Below, piece after piece: positions 45,799 to 54,426 of a stretch of 64,000 nt of DNA; the first letter of the stretch is position 1, and every line of letters begins with the position of its first letter. The stretch is taken from positions 62,001 to 126,000 of the forward strand of contig CAYXZD010000002.1 in NCBI GenBank assembly GCA_964469565.1, written 5' to 3'. The DNA comes from GCA-2720975 sp964469565. GTDB taxonomy: Bacteria > Planctomycetota > UBA1135 > GCA-002686595. The notes beneath the pieces were generated by a model. The model saw only the letters and a list, made by a program, of their open reading frames with translations. It had not been told where the DNA came from and ran no database searches. The position numbers and the translations under genes are program-made.

Positions 45799-46233
45799 AT
45801 GACTAGCGAAAAACCAGCCGCCCCTATCCACCTGCCCATCATTGCCGTGATTGCCATCCTGTGGGATGGAGTGGGCGTGTTTGATTTCATCATGACCCAA
45901 CAGGGCAACGAGGAGTACCTCGCTGAGTTCACGCCCGCACAGATCGAGTTCTTCCAAGGGCTTCCCGCATGGGTGGTCGGCGCCTGGGCCGTGGCGGTCT
46001 TCGGCGGGTTGGTGGGTTCAGTCCTATTGTTGATGCGCATGCGTGTCGCTGCTCCAATCCTGGCCGTTTCGTTTGGAGCCATGGCCCTTACGACTCTTCA
46101 CAACTTCGTGCTGAGCGACGGGCAAGACGCCATGGGCTCTGAAGGGGTGATGTTTGCTTGCATCATCTTTGCGTTCTCCCTCGGGCTCATGCTTTACGCG
46201 CGAGCCATGCGCAAGCGTGGAGTCCTCTGCTGA
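45799..46233 (+). CDS. small polytopic membrane protein
   Basis: A 144-aa protein with four membrane segments (for example IIAVIAILWDGVGVFDFIM and VVGAWAVAVFGGLVGSVLLL). Entries of this look are often labelled vaguely in databases; no motif shows a function. It is followed by a hairpin. Confidence 0.6.
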   Translation: MTSEKPAAPIHLPIIAVIAILWDGVGVFDFIMTQQGNEEYLAEFTPAQIEFFQGLPAWVVGAWAVAVFGGLVGSVLLLMRMRVAAPILAVSFGAMALTTLHNFVLSDGQDAMGSEGVMFACIIFAFSLGLMLYARAMRKRGVLC

Positions 46234-46246
46234 GGATGACCAAAAA

Positions 46247-46262
46247 GCCGAGCGTGCTCGGC
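46247..46262 (+). terminator. hairpin after the small membrane protein gene
   Basis: GCCGAGC-GT-GCTCGGC is a perfect 7-bp inverted repeat, 13 bases after the stop at 46233. Confidence 0.45.
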
Positions 46263-46290
46263 AAACCCTAGTCTAAAACAAGCACCAATC

Positions 46291-47238
46291 ATGGCCCTGA
46301 TGATTCTAAGAAACCAATCGTTTATGTCCTTCACTCGAGAGCACTCCGTGCGGGCTCGCATTGAGGCCCGCCAATGCATTGCATGGGTGTTACTGGCAAT
46401 CAGTCTCGCCCCCACGCTCACGGCCCAGGCCCAACTGCAAGACACCGTCTGCTTTGGAGATAGCCTGACCCACAACGACTTGCTTGGCTGGGCCTACGGC
46501 AATCCCCAAGACATGTACGGGTTTGACCCGATGGAGGCAGCGTTCAATAAGGGGGCCCAGAACGGCGACGAACTGACTAGCTATGCCGTCGGTGGATCGG
46601 AGTCGTGGCACTTGGAAGACCAGATTGATCTGTACTTCCTAGACCGTTTTTTCGGAAATGCCGATCAAGCCACTCTGTTCAACATCGAGATTGGCGCCAA
46701 CGACATCCTCAATAATGACCCTCTTTTGGGCGCCAACCCCCCGGGAGTCGATCCAGCGGCCGATGCACTCGTCGACGCAGTCATCGATAACATTGCAGAT
46801 GGGCTCCAAACCCTATGGCTGTCCGGCCCATCCGCCCAATTCGTTATATGGACGATTCCAGATGTAACGTCTTCGCCCGACTTATGGAGCAAGTCTGACT
46901 CCCAAAAGGACAATCTTCGTGCCCACGTGCAGCGCATCAACAGGAGCATTCATCTCCTTAGCGCACTGAACAACGTCGCGGTCGTCGACACCTACTGGCT
47001 GTTTCGTCGGCACACTCTGCACCCGCCGATTCTGTTTGGCCACAGTCTCATCGGCCCCCCAGCCTATGGCGATTATGACCACCTGTTTGCAGATGAGTTG
47101 CACTTCACCGCGGTTTCCAATGGCCTGCTAGGAAACCAGATCATCAAGACCATGAACCAGAGTTTCGGGGGGAACATTCCGGGTTACAGCCACGCTGAAC
47201 TGGCGGCGCTAGCCCGCATTCCTCGATACGGACACTGA
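46291..47238 (+). CDS. exported SGNH/GDSL-type hydrolase
   Basis: A 315-aa protein with a signal peptide (IAWVLLAISLAPTLTAQA); an ATG at 46324 would give a shorter and equally good start. All SGNH blocks are present: nucleophile S58 in VCFGDSLT, the glycine block near AVGGSES, the Asn in IGANDILNN, and the Asp/His dyad in DELHFTAVSNG near the C-terminus. Esterase or lipase of the thermolabile-hemolysin-like type; the substrate is unknown. It ends with a 8-bp hairpin. Confidence 0.82.
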   Translation: MALMILRNQSFMSFTREHSVRARIEARQCIAWVLLAISLAPTLTAQAQLQDTVCFGDSLTHNDLLGWAYGNPQDMYGFDPMEAAFNKGAQNGDELTSYAVGGSESWHLEDQIDLYFLDRFFGNADQATLFNIEIGANDILNNDPLLGANPPGVDPAADALVDAVIDNIADGLQTLWLSGPSAQFVIWTIPDVTSSPDLWSKSDSQKDNLRAHVQRINRSIHLLSALNNVAVVDTYWLFRRHTLHPPILFGHSLIGPPAYGDYDHLFADELHFTAVSNGLLGNQIIKTMNQSFGGNIPGYSHAELAALARIPRYGH

Positions 47239-47239
47239 G

Positions 47240-47267
47240 CCCTGCGCACCGGAGTCGGGGCGCAGGG
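47240..47267 (+). terminator. 8-bp hairpin after the SGNH hydrolase gene
   Basis: CCCTGCGC and GCGCAGGG pair perfectly around a 12-base loop directly after the stop at 47238. No T-run. Confidence 0.5.
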
Positions 47268-47409
47268 AATTGGGTTGCCCCCCCCTGTCTCCACTTCGGG
47301 CTTGCTCTTGGACACTGGCCGATGGATGACATTGCAGGGTAATAGTCGTGCTGTGCTTTTTGCGATTCACGCCTACCCTGAATCGCGTCCTACGATTAGG
47401 GTTTCCGCG

Positions 47410-48447
47410 ATGAAGATCGCCATCCTCCTCACACTTGCCGCTCCATTTGCGGCGTTGCCGGTGCACGACCTTGTTGCCAAACACGAAAAGGGCCAAGTTC
47501 GTCGCACGACGTTTTCAACAGAAGAATCACGCGAGATGACCGAGATGTCCTCTGTCATGAATGGTGAAGAGCACGCCATGCCTGACATGGTGCATGAAGA
47601 GTCTCGCAGCTTAGCAGGTGTCTTCGTCGACACGTGTCTGTCTACAGATTCCGGCGAATTGACTGGTTTTTCGCGCGAGTACACAGACCTAGCTGGGGGT
47701 ATGTCCATCGAGATCGATAATCCGTTCGGCGAGGGCATTTCAGAAGACGCCGCTGGAGACAGTGATCTCAACGATCTCACCGTGGTGTTTGCCTTAGAGG
47801 ATGATGGTTTCGAGGCGAAGTTCCCTGATGATCAGGGAGGAGATGAAGATCTCTTGGACGGTCTCACGGCCCTGTTCCCCTGGAGCCAGTACTTGCCCGA
47901 AGAGGCTGTAGAAGAAGACAGCGAGTGGGAACTCGCACCCACACTCCTGGGGGACACGCTCGACCTCGGTGGTGACTTGGGCATCACTTTTGATGAAGAC
48001 AGCCCTTTCTTCGGGGATGATGAATCAAATAATGAATTCGAACCCGATGTTACGTACGACGGCAGTTTCACCGCCACCCTAAGCGGGACCGAGGAAGTGG
48101 ACGGGCGCACGCTCGCCGAGATCACCCTCGAAATCGATATCAGCGAGTTTGCTGACCAAACGGAAAGCATGCAAGCCGAGGTAGGCACCCCCCCCGACGA
48201 CCTGCCCGATGGAATGATGCAACCAGACATCGAGTCCATGACGGTAGAGACCCTCTACGAGGGTGAAGGCACCCTCATCTGGGACATCAAGGGTGGCTAC
48301 CTCGTCAGCCTCGATCTTGAACTCACAACGGAGTCCACTCAGGTGATGAGTATGTCCATGGATCTCGGCGGCGAGGTCATGGAAATGGAACAGGTCATGG
48401 TTTTCTCCGGCCAGCAGGTTTTCTCAGCTGAGGTTGAAGTCGAGTAA
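47410..48447 (+). CDS. acidic secreted protein of unknown function
   Basis: A 345-aa protein from ATG 47410, chosen as it begins a signal peptide (KIAILLTLAAPFAALP). The mature part is strongly acidic, rich in Asp/Glu (for example SPFFGDDESNNEFEPD) with a repeated beta-strand pattern toward the C-terminus. Such acidity is common for extracellular proteins that bind calcium or work in salt, but no domain was recognised. Convergent with the membrane protein of the sigma-factor locus. Confidence 0.6.
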   Translation: MKIAILLTLAAPFAALPVHDLVAKHEKGQVRRTTFSTEESREMTEMSSVMNGEEHAMPDMVHEESRSLAGVFVDTCLSTDSGELTGFSREYTDLAGGMSIEIDNPFGEGISEDAAGDSDLNDLTVVFALEDDGFEAKFPDDQGGDEDLLDGLTALFPWSQYLPEEAVEEDSEWELAPTLLGDTLDLGGDLGITFDEDSPFFGDDESNNEFEPDVTYDGSFTATLSGTEEVDGRTLAEITLEIDISEFADQTESMQAEVGTPPDDLPDGMMQPDIESMTVETLYEGEGTLIWDIKGGYLVSLDLELTTESTQVMSMSMDLGGEVMEMEQVMVFSGQQVFSAEVEVE

Positions 48448-48455
48448 GTGGCAGA

Positions 48456-48523
48456 GGGATTCCGCTAGGGATTCCGCTGGGGATTCCGCTGGGGATTCCG
48501 CTGGGGATTCCACTGGGGATTCG
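48456..48523 (+). repeat. 12-bp tandem repeat array, five and two-thirds units
   Basis: GGGATTCCGCTG repeats with small changes at units 1 (final A) and 5 (CACTG for CGCTG), 68 bases in all. On the minus strand it encodes Q-R-N-P units at the C-terminus of the 638-aa membrane protein. Unit 1 carries the stop codon of that gene (TAG at 48465-48467 in place of CAG), so the array goes past the stop. Confidence 0.9.
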
Positions 48524-50381
48524 ACCTACTCCGTTCTGGCTCAAGCGGAGCGCGCCAGGTCAAGACGATCGCTAAGAAGCTCAGAACCCCAGCGGCGAGC
48601 AAGATTCGGAGATCCAGAACCCAATCTGTAAGCCTCTCCAGAGTGCCCTGTCCCTTGAGTGCTACCCACTCCGGTAATGCATGAAGGTGCTGGCGAGCGG
48701 CAAATGCCTGCAAACTCTCCGCCCGGGGCCCACGGCCCGCAGCATACGTTGACTCTCTCCTAAGATAGGTATCGAGAGCCAGCAACTCTTCGGATTGAAG
48801 CCAGGCGGGAACGCCCACAATACCCATCAGGTGAATCGCGCGGGCCGTCGGCTCGATGTGAGTACTCGCTAGGTGAGAATAAGTAGTGTCACTTGGGCTC
48901 TTCCAATCTGAGCTGGGGGCATTTGCATCGCGTCGACTGAATTCCGTGAAGCAAGCAATGGGTTGATGCTCATGGGTCGCCCATGTTGCGGCTAGAATTA
49001 TCGAGAGTCGCTCCGTGACCTCTGGATGGTCTGCCTGCCCTAGGTCAGCAAAGGCTCGCTGGGCAGCGTGCCAATTGTTGGCCCAACTAGGGTTCACCTC
49101 ATCCAGTGCAGCTAGCAGCTTGTCCGTGAGCACCCTTTCTTCCCAGCCCTCCAAGCCACCCGCATTCACTAGGGCGCTCACCTGGGCAGCAGCCCGTTGA
49201 ACGCTTCCGATTCCCAGGCGTGGGTCCACTAGGCTCTCCCGGTCCCGTTCATCCAAGAAACTCGCATAGTCTTGATCTGTAAGGAGACCCAATGATTCCA
49301 GAGCCCAAGCCTCCTTGTGCAGCAGTTTGCCGGTCCTCCTGGCCAACCCAACCTCGAACTGCAGGTGCCTATCAAGGGCGGGCGATTGGATTCCCGCAAA
49401 GCCTGCTGCGGCAAGGTTTTGATTCACCTCAGCTACATCTGAGTACAGACTTGCGCCTTCATGAGGTGCTTCCCAGGCCTGCACCTGAGCTAAGTCAACG
49501 GGGACTCTGAAGACCCCTAGGAAGTAACCAGGCAGGAACATCAGCGCAAGTCCACCTAGGAGGGTGAAGTAAAAGCCCCCGCGCCCCACGTATCTCCAAT
49601 AGGATCCCGCCTGCGATCGATGCCCGCAGACACATGAGGCAATGAACAGTAGCGGCACTGCTAGCAGCTGCTCAAGATTCGGGCTTGTCAGAACCAACTG
49701 GGCACTCACAATCCACGAAAATGAGAGGGCTTGGGCTCCCAAGAATCCAATCTGCTGCCGGTAGGCCAAGCCTGCCCTGTTCAGGGCTCTGTAGGAAAAC
49801 AGAAACGCAAGAGCAATCATGCTTAGACCCAGGACAATGGCCTCCTCATCGTGGCTTGAATAGAGGCGGACGAGGAGTATGGCCCCGATCCCGATCGACA
49901 GTAAACTCGCTCCCCAATAGCGGGACCACCACACTTTCAAGCTATCTCGCTTGGCGCTTATCACATCTCTCCGTTCACTGGCCGAGCCTCCCTCTGCCGT
50001 GTGACTTCCAGCGAAGAGCGTTCTCACTCCGAATGCAAGAGTGAACGCGATCATCAAGACAGAGGCCAGCGGCAAGACCAACATGCTAGGCAATAACTTG
50101 AACCCGACCTTGCTGGCCGGAGCTCCGCTCGCACCTAGATGGACCGCAGTCTTGGGAAGGACAACAGCGGGAAAGAACCCGGCCACTCTCCGGAAGAACG
50201 AAGGAAAGCAAGCATAGGGGTTGGGAGACTCTTGGGATGAGCGCTCCTGAATCCGGGCATCGACTCCTTTCCTGAAAGAGTCAGGATCGGGGCGCAGGTC
50301 ATCGAGTGCGTTGTGCACGTCCTTTCCGAGATTATCGAGTTCCTCTGCTAGGGGATCGGGAAGTGTAAGTGGTTCTTTCAT
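48465..50381 (-). CDS. membrane protein coupled to an ECF sigma factor, putative anti-sigma factor
   Basis: A 638-aa protein. The N-terminal 90 residues are cytoplasmic (acidic, then basic), followed by a cluster of eight or so membrane segments (residues 95-310) and one C-terminal segment near residue 605, enclosing a large soluble domain. Its ATG overlaps the sigma factor stop (ATGA at 50378-50381). Genes placed like this are usually anti-sigma factors; the layout here is unusually large, so that role is inferred from position only. The C-terminus is a low-complexity Q-R-N-P repeat. Confidence 0.6.
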   Translation of the reverse strand: MKEPLTLPDPLAEELDNLGKDVHNALDDLRPDPDSFRKGVDARIQERSSQESPNPYACFPSFFRRVAGFFPAVVLPKTAVHLGASGAPASKVGFKLLPSMLVLPLASVLMIAFTLAFGVRTLFAGSHTAEGGSASERRDVISAKRDSLKVWWSRYWGASLLSIGIGAILLVRLYSSHDEEAIVLGLSMIALAFLFSYRALNRAGLAYRQQIGFLGAQALSFSWIVSAQLVLTSPNLEQLLAVPLLFIASCVCGHRSQAGSYWRYVGRGGFYFTLLGGLALMFLPGYFLGVFRVPVDLAQVQAWEAPHEGASLYSDVAEVNQNLAAAGFAGIQSPALDRHLQFEVGLARRTGKLLHKEAWALESLGLLTDQDYASFLDERDRESLVDPRLGIGSVQRAAAQVSALVNAGGLEGWEERVLTDKLLAALDEVNPSWANNWHAAQRAFADLGQADHPEVTERLSIILAATWATHEHQPIACFTEFSRRDANAPSSDWKSPSDTTYSHLASTHIEPTARAIHLMGIVGVPAWLQSEELLALDTYLRRESTYAAGRGPRAESLQAFAARQHLHALPEWVALKGQGTLERLTDWVLDLRILLAAGVLSFLAIVLTWRAPLEPERSRSNPQWNPQRNPQRNPQRNP

Positions 50382-50920
50382 GATTCATCCTCCGACAACG
50401 AGGTGTGTTGTAGTTTTTGCGAAAGGGCAGCGCGCGCCCTGCGCAAGCGCCCCTCAACCGCGCGCCCCTCGAGCCCTAAGAGTCCCCCTATGGTTGCCAA
50501 GCTGCTTCCTTCGAGATACCGCATCACAAGCAAGACCCGAGCTTGCTCAGGCAAACTCTCAAGTGCAGTCCTCAGTGCGCGCCCCCTCTCTTCAAGAGCT
50601 GAGGCTTCCTCACCCATAGGATCTTGGGCCTGCTGGTTCACTTCTTCGATGCTCTCGACAGCCCTTAACCGACCACGTCCCGTTTCCCTGCGCATATGGG
50701 CACGATGGAGGTTTTTGGCAATCCCCCTCAGCCAGTGCCCCATTGCTACTGGGTCCCCCGGCGACCCCCTGAACCGTTCACGCCCCACGTAGGCCTCGGC
50801 AAACGTATCCTGAGCCAATTCCCGAGCATCCCTGGGGCTCGCCCCCCAAGCCGCCAGCAGGCTCACCAGTGGCCCACGGTATTCGTCGATCAGTGCATCA
50901 AGATCCATATCACCACTCAT
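50378..50920 (-). CDS. ECF-type RNA polymerase sigma factor
   Basis: A 180-aa protein from ATG 50920; the frame stays open upstream to 51091 but the extra N-terminus has no sigma features. Region 2 is seen as ASPRDARELAQDTFAEAYV and WLRGIAKNLHRAHMRR, region 4 as LPEQARVLLVMRYLEGSSLATIGGLLGLEGRAVEGRLRRAR, all typical of ECF factors. It likely directs a small regulon together with the downstream membrane protein. Confidence 0.88.
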   Translation of the reverse strand: MSGDMDLDALIDEYRGPLVSLLAAWGASPRDARELAQDTFAEAYVGRERFRGSPGDPVAMGHWLRGIAKNLHRAHMRRETGRGRLRAVESIEEVNQQAQDPMGEEASALEERGRALRTALESLPEQARVLLVMRYLEGSSLATIGGLLGLEGRAVEGRLRRARAALSQKLQHTSLSEDES

Positions 50921-51233
50921 TGTCACAGGATGCGGATTACCCACGCCCTGTTCCCATTTTTTTGTGGCAGCGCCCCCAAGGGCTGAAGACTCCCCTCGGG
51001 AAGGCCAAATGACCCTCATATCCGGGTCGAGACCGCCGCTCGGTCCCGGCGTGGCCCTGAGGCCCGTGGACCCCGCACCCCCCTGATGCAAAGAAAGGTG
51101 GCGGAGCAGGACGAGGTCAATGGGGGCAATCTCCCGCTAACCCAGCCCCGCCCCACCACAAATCCAATGATGTGGGCCCATCATGTGAGTCCGCCCCAGG
51201 GATCGCAAAGTGGCTCCTCCGGGGGTCTACACC
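50921..51233. other. 313-base gap upstream of the sigma factor gene
   Basis: No gene is seen. It contains an open extension of the sigma-factor frame (to 51091) and GC-rich sequence; no promoter could be assigned with confidence. It also holds the 3' flank of the parallel-beta-helix protein gene. Confidence 0.4.
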
Positions 51234-52820
51234 TCAGCGGAACATCACCTCAATACCATCAGTGAAGTTCGAGGTGCCGCCAGCGCTGTCCCGGAACCAG
51301 GCTTGGAAGTACCACGAGGCACCCGGATTGAAGGCCATCGCTCCCGGCAAGTTCATCAAGTCTGCGGTGAAGCTGAACGAACCCGTCGCCCCCGAGTTGA
51401 GCACCTGCCCTGCCGGTGGACGGTTGAATCGGTAGAACGGGATTCCCAGACAGAGGTTGCCAGCGCTGCCTCCCACGTTCGGGATGAACCCGCTGCTTTG
51501 GGACATCACAAAGTAGCCCATTTCCCCCACCGGCATTTGGGTGGCAACCATCGTAAACGAATTGGCCGACACACTTGGCGAACCCAACAACCCAATCACT
51601 GCGGGTAAGCCAGTCTGGTTTGGGGTGGCCGTGCAGTAGTTTGCTGACGCACAAGCATCGTGAATCCCGTCCCCGTTCCAGTCATTAGAATCATCGGAGG
51701 CCACGTCACACTCATCAGGGATGCCGTTGGCGTCACAATCTGTGCTTGTGCCATTCAAGATGTCTACGGAGTCAGGAATCCCGTTACCATTACAGTCAAC
51801 CGTACACGCCGGCCCATGGGCTCCCATATCCACGACCGTACCGTCACAATCGGGCGGAGTAGCAGGGTCACCCGCATCAATGCAGGGCGAAGTCGCTTGA
51901 AGGGTGTAGTTCCCCGCGCCCGGATTGACGAATTGTGGATCCAAGTTCATGTTCGCCGTGCCTGCGAAGCCCCCATCCACGTCAGTGTAGCGCACGGTTG
52001 CCTTGGTGCCCTTGTTATAGGGATACCCAAAGGCACCGATTTCTGTGCCTTGGTTGGCCCAAACAATGCTGTTTTGGACCCAGACTTGACCGTAGTTGGC
52101 CATTGAGATCCCACCCTGTTGCCCGAAGAAGTTGTTGCTGCGGTTGTTGACCACAGTGCAGCGGTCGAAGCTCATGGTGCCATACCAATCAGCCAGGGTG
52201 GCTCCACCACTGGCCCAGGCCTCGTTGTCACTGATTTCACAGGCAATCACATCCACGTGGCTGGGGACCCCACTGGTACTACGACCGCCCGAGTAGATCC
52301 CCCCTGCAAAGGTGCCAGTCCCACGGGCGTTGTCGACAATCAGGCACCCGGCGACCTGAAGTTGGCTGCCCCCATTCACATGAATGGCGCCGCCGTAGTA
52401 ATCAAATCCAAAACTCGACGGAAGCGGCCGGCCCGCCCCACCCGTCAAGGTAAAGCCGCGGATGACGGTTCCAGTGGGCTCACCGCTGATGAGCTTGAAG
52501 ATCGTGTCATTGAATCCTGTGCCATCGATCACCGTGAAGTCCGCCCCCCCCACCCCAATAATCTCAAGCTGTTTGCCCAACAGATCCATGACCTCCCAAT
52601 AGGTACCCGGTTGCACGAGCACCCGGTCCCCATCGGTGGCGCCGACGATGGCCGCCTGAATGCTCCCCCCCGGATTGACAATCCAATCAGTGGCCTGGAC
52701 CTCCATGCAGAGTGCCCCAGCCCACAGGCATGTGGCAAGCCCCAGGCGGCCTAAGCAGCGACCGGGTGGGTGAAACGAAAACCGAAATAACGAGGCAAAC
52801 TCTTGAGAGCAAACAGCCAT
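51234..52820 (-). CDS. secreted parallel beta-helix protein with shared C-terminal 'VMFR' domain
   Basis: A 528-aa protein from ATG 52820 (a start at 52832 is also in frame) with a signal peptide near CLWAGALCMEVQA. Residues about 45-345 are a right-handed parallel beta-helix (Pectate-lyase-like: GSIQAAIVGATDGDRVLVQPGTY opening). Then come dockerin- or TSP3-like calcium motifs: DCNGNGIPDSVD, DCDANGIPDECD, DWNGDGIHDAC. The last 145 residues, from NYCTATPN to the terminal VMFR, are a domain also found at the end of the protein encoded at 55757-58114. Probably extracellular adhesion or polysaccharide binding. Confidence 0.72.
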   Translation of the reverse strand: MAVCSQEFASLFRFSFHPPGRCLGRLGLATCLWAGALCMEVQATDWIVNPGGSIQAAIVGATDGDRVLVQPGTYWEVMDLLGKQLEIIGVGGADFTVIDGTGFNDTIFKLISGEPTGTVIRGFTLTGGAGRPLPSSFGFDYYGGAIHVNGGSQLQVAGCLIVDNARGTGTFAGGIYSGGRSTSGVPSHVDVIACEISDNEAWASGGATLADWYGTMSFDRCTVVNNRSNNFFGQQGGISMANYGQVWVQNSIVWANQGTEIGAFGYPYNKGTKATVRYTDVDGGFAGTANMNLDPQFVNPGAGNYTLQATSPCIDAGDPATPPDCDGTVVDMGAHGPACTVDCNGNGIPDSVDILNGTSTDCDANGIPDECDVASDDSNDWNGDGIHDACASANYCTATPNQTGLPAVIGLLGSPSVSANSFTMVATQMPVGEMGYFVMSQSSGFIPNVGGSAGNLCLGIPFYRFNRPPAGQVLNSGATGSFSFTADLMNLPGAMAFNPGASWYFQAWFRDSAGGTSNFTDGIEVMFR

Positions 52821-53034
52821 GGCGACCTCCAAAAAGCGAGTCCAGTGCGATGGAACCGAGCCATTCCCGGCTCATGGTCTAGAGCGCGATCAACCCAGCA
52901 TCTGGGACACGAAAAGCGAGATTTATTCCCGGGACCCCACTACCCACTCTAGCCAGTCCCCCCAATCCAACGAGGGGACGCCGCGGGCGGCGCCCCCTCT
53001 CTCTCGGCCTGCTTCTAGACGTCCGCGATGGAAT

Positions 53035-53736
53035 CTAGAATCCAAACCCAACCGTAAGGGAGAGCATGCTGCTGTCCATGCCCACTCCCTGGCCTGCAAA
53101 GGGACCGTCTTCATAGGACTCAATATCCTCAGTCCCAACCACCAGCCGGTAATCCAATCCCACCGACATATTGCCATCAAGAAACAGGTTGGCTCCTCCG
53201 TGCAGGTAGAAGCCAGTCGTACTACCCGATCCATAAGCGGCATCCGATCCAAGGCCAGCGGGCGGCAGCTTGTCTACGTAGTAAAACCCTTCTTCTGCAT
53301 CGATCAGCGTGATGCCCGCTCCGACATAAGGCCGAATAGAACCAGTGTCCGTCTCGTACCGCAGGCCCAAGTACGCCTCGGTAGACTCCGACTCGACCTC
53401 GCCACGCACGGTGCCTACGCCCGTACCTGTACTCACCCGGATATTGCGGCCCGAATTGACGGAACCGAATAGGATCCCGGCTTCCCAGCCAACCTGCCCC
53501 GGGGTGCCTGTGTGATAACTCAGGCCATAGGTGGCCTGGCTATCGCGGTTGTACCAGCCCTCATCAAAGAGCCCACGGTAGCCCACGGTAGGAGCGTCCA
53601 TACTGCGGCTTCCCATAGTGAGGGTTAGATGATGCGCCGTTCGATCCGGCACGGGCATCAAGGAAAGATAGGGCTCGGGGGGATCCATTGGGCTAGCCAT
53701 CGAAGCGAGCACAAGTGTTGTTGTCAGGATACTCAT
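53035..53736 (-). CDS. outer-membrane beta-barrel protein (OmpA-barrel-like)
   Basis: A 233-aa protein from ATG 53736, the nearest start to a short hydrophobic signal (ILTTTLVLASMAS). Transmembrane strands with Gly/Tyr/aromatic alternation follow: GLSYHTGTPGQVGWEAGILFG, YLGLRYETDTGSIRPYVGAGITL, and a final strand MLSLTVGFGF ending in Phe, the hallmark of an outer-membrane barrel. Function unknown. A 10-bp direct duplication (GCCCACGGTA) lies in its coding sequence near 53572. Confidence 0.7.
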   Translation of the reverse strand: MSILTTTLVLASMASPMDPPEPYLSLMPVPDRTAHHLTLTMGSRSMDAPTVGYRGLFDEGWYNRDSQATYGLSYHTGTPGQVGWEAGILFGSVNSGRNIRVSTGTGVGTVRGEVESESTEAYLGLRYETDTGSIRPYVGAGITLIDAEEGFYYVDKLPPAGLGSDAAYGSGSTTGFYLHGGANLFLDGNMSVGLDYRLVVGTEDIESYEDGPFAGQGVGMDSSMLSLTVGFGF

Positions 53737-53865
53737 GGTGTGTTTGTAGTTGTGTGTAGAGGGGTGGATGAAAAGCCCCCCACCGTTCACCCCAACCGAG
53801 GCTATCAACGGAGTGAATGGTGGGCACCCGCGCAAGCGCAGGCAGTGAGGCCGTGGAACTGGTGA

Positions 53866-54414
53866 CTAGTAACCCGTAGAGCCGCTGGTCCCGAGCAGTT
53901 CGGAAATAGTGCCTGTCCGGGCGAGAACCACATCGACCCCGGCTAGGGTCGAGTCTTCAACAGTTGAGACGAGCTTGAGTGACAGAATCACGCTGTGATC
54001 AGTCACCGCGTACGTGCTCACAAGAGCCGTGCGTGCGTTGTAGTCCATAGCCAAACTGCGAACTTCGCGGGAGAGGAGGAACTGCCCCTCCTGGCGGACC
54101 ACCATAGCGTCAGCTCGCACTGTGGCATGGATCACATCCTTGTCGGTTTGCGTGAGGCGAGAGGACAAGAACTCGCTAATCGTCCGCCCAAACATTGTCG
54201 TCTGATTCACGTTGTTGATGTCAACCACAGTAGAAACGAGAACCCTGTCGATATCATTGGGCTTGGGATGTTGTTCCAAGAGCCCATCAATAGCTTGATA
54301 ACAGGTTTCCACAAGGAAGGTGGCCTCCTCAACGGGAGTCATGCTCTTGTGTTTGTGGCTGCAGCAACCGGAAAGGCCCAGCAGCGCCAGACTAGAAAGG
54401 AGAATCAATCGCAT
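53866..54414 (-). CDS. FlgO-like outer-membrane lipoprotein
   Basis: A 182-aa protein with lipoprotein signal LALLGLSGCC. The body matches the FlgO-domain pattern: RVLVSTVVDINNVNQTTMFGRTISEFLSSRL, then GQFLLSREVRSLAMDYNARTALVSTYAV and a C-terminal IILSLKLVSTVEDS. FlgO in Vibrio is an outer-membrane lipoprotein of the flagellar basal body, but the domain is found more widely. The LPP20-like gene lies 12 bases upstream in the same operon. No flagellar gene is nearby. Confidence 0.7.
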   Translation of the reverse strand: MRLILLSSLALLGLSGCCSHKHKSMTPVEEATFLVETCYQAIDGLLEQHPKPNDIDRVLVSTVVDINNVNQTTMFGRTISEFLSSRLTQTDKDVIHATVRADAMVVRQEGQFLLSREVRSLAMDYNARTALVSTYAVTDHSVILSLKLVSTVEDSTLAGVDVVLARTGTISELLGTSGSTGY

Positions 54415-54426
54415 GGGTGATACCTC

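Noticed and set aside
53572..53591. Duplicate GCCCACGGTA inside the beta-barrel gene
   Set aside because: Only two copies within coding sequence; chance duplication rather than a repeat element.
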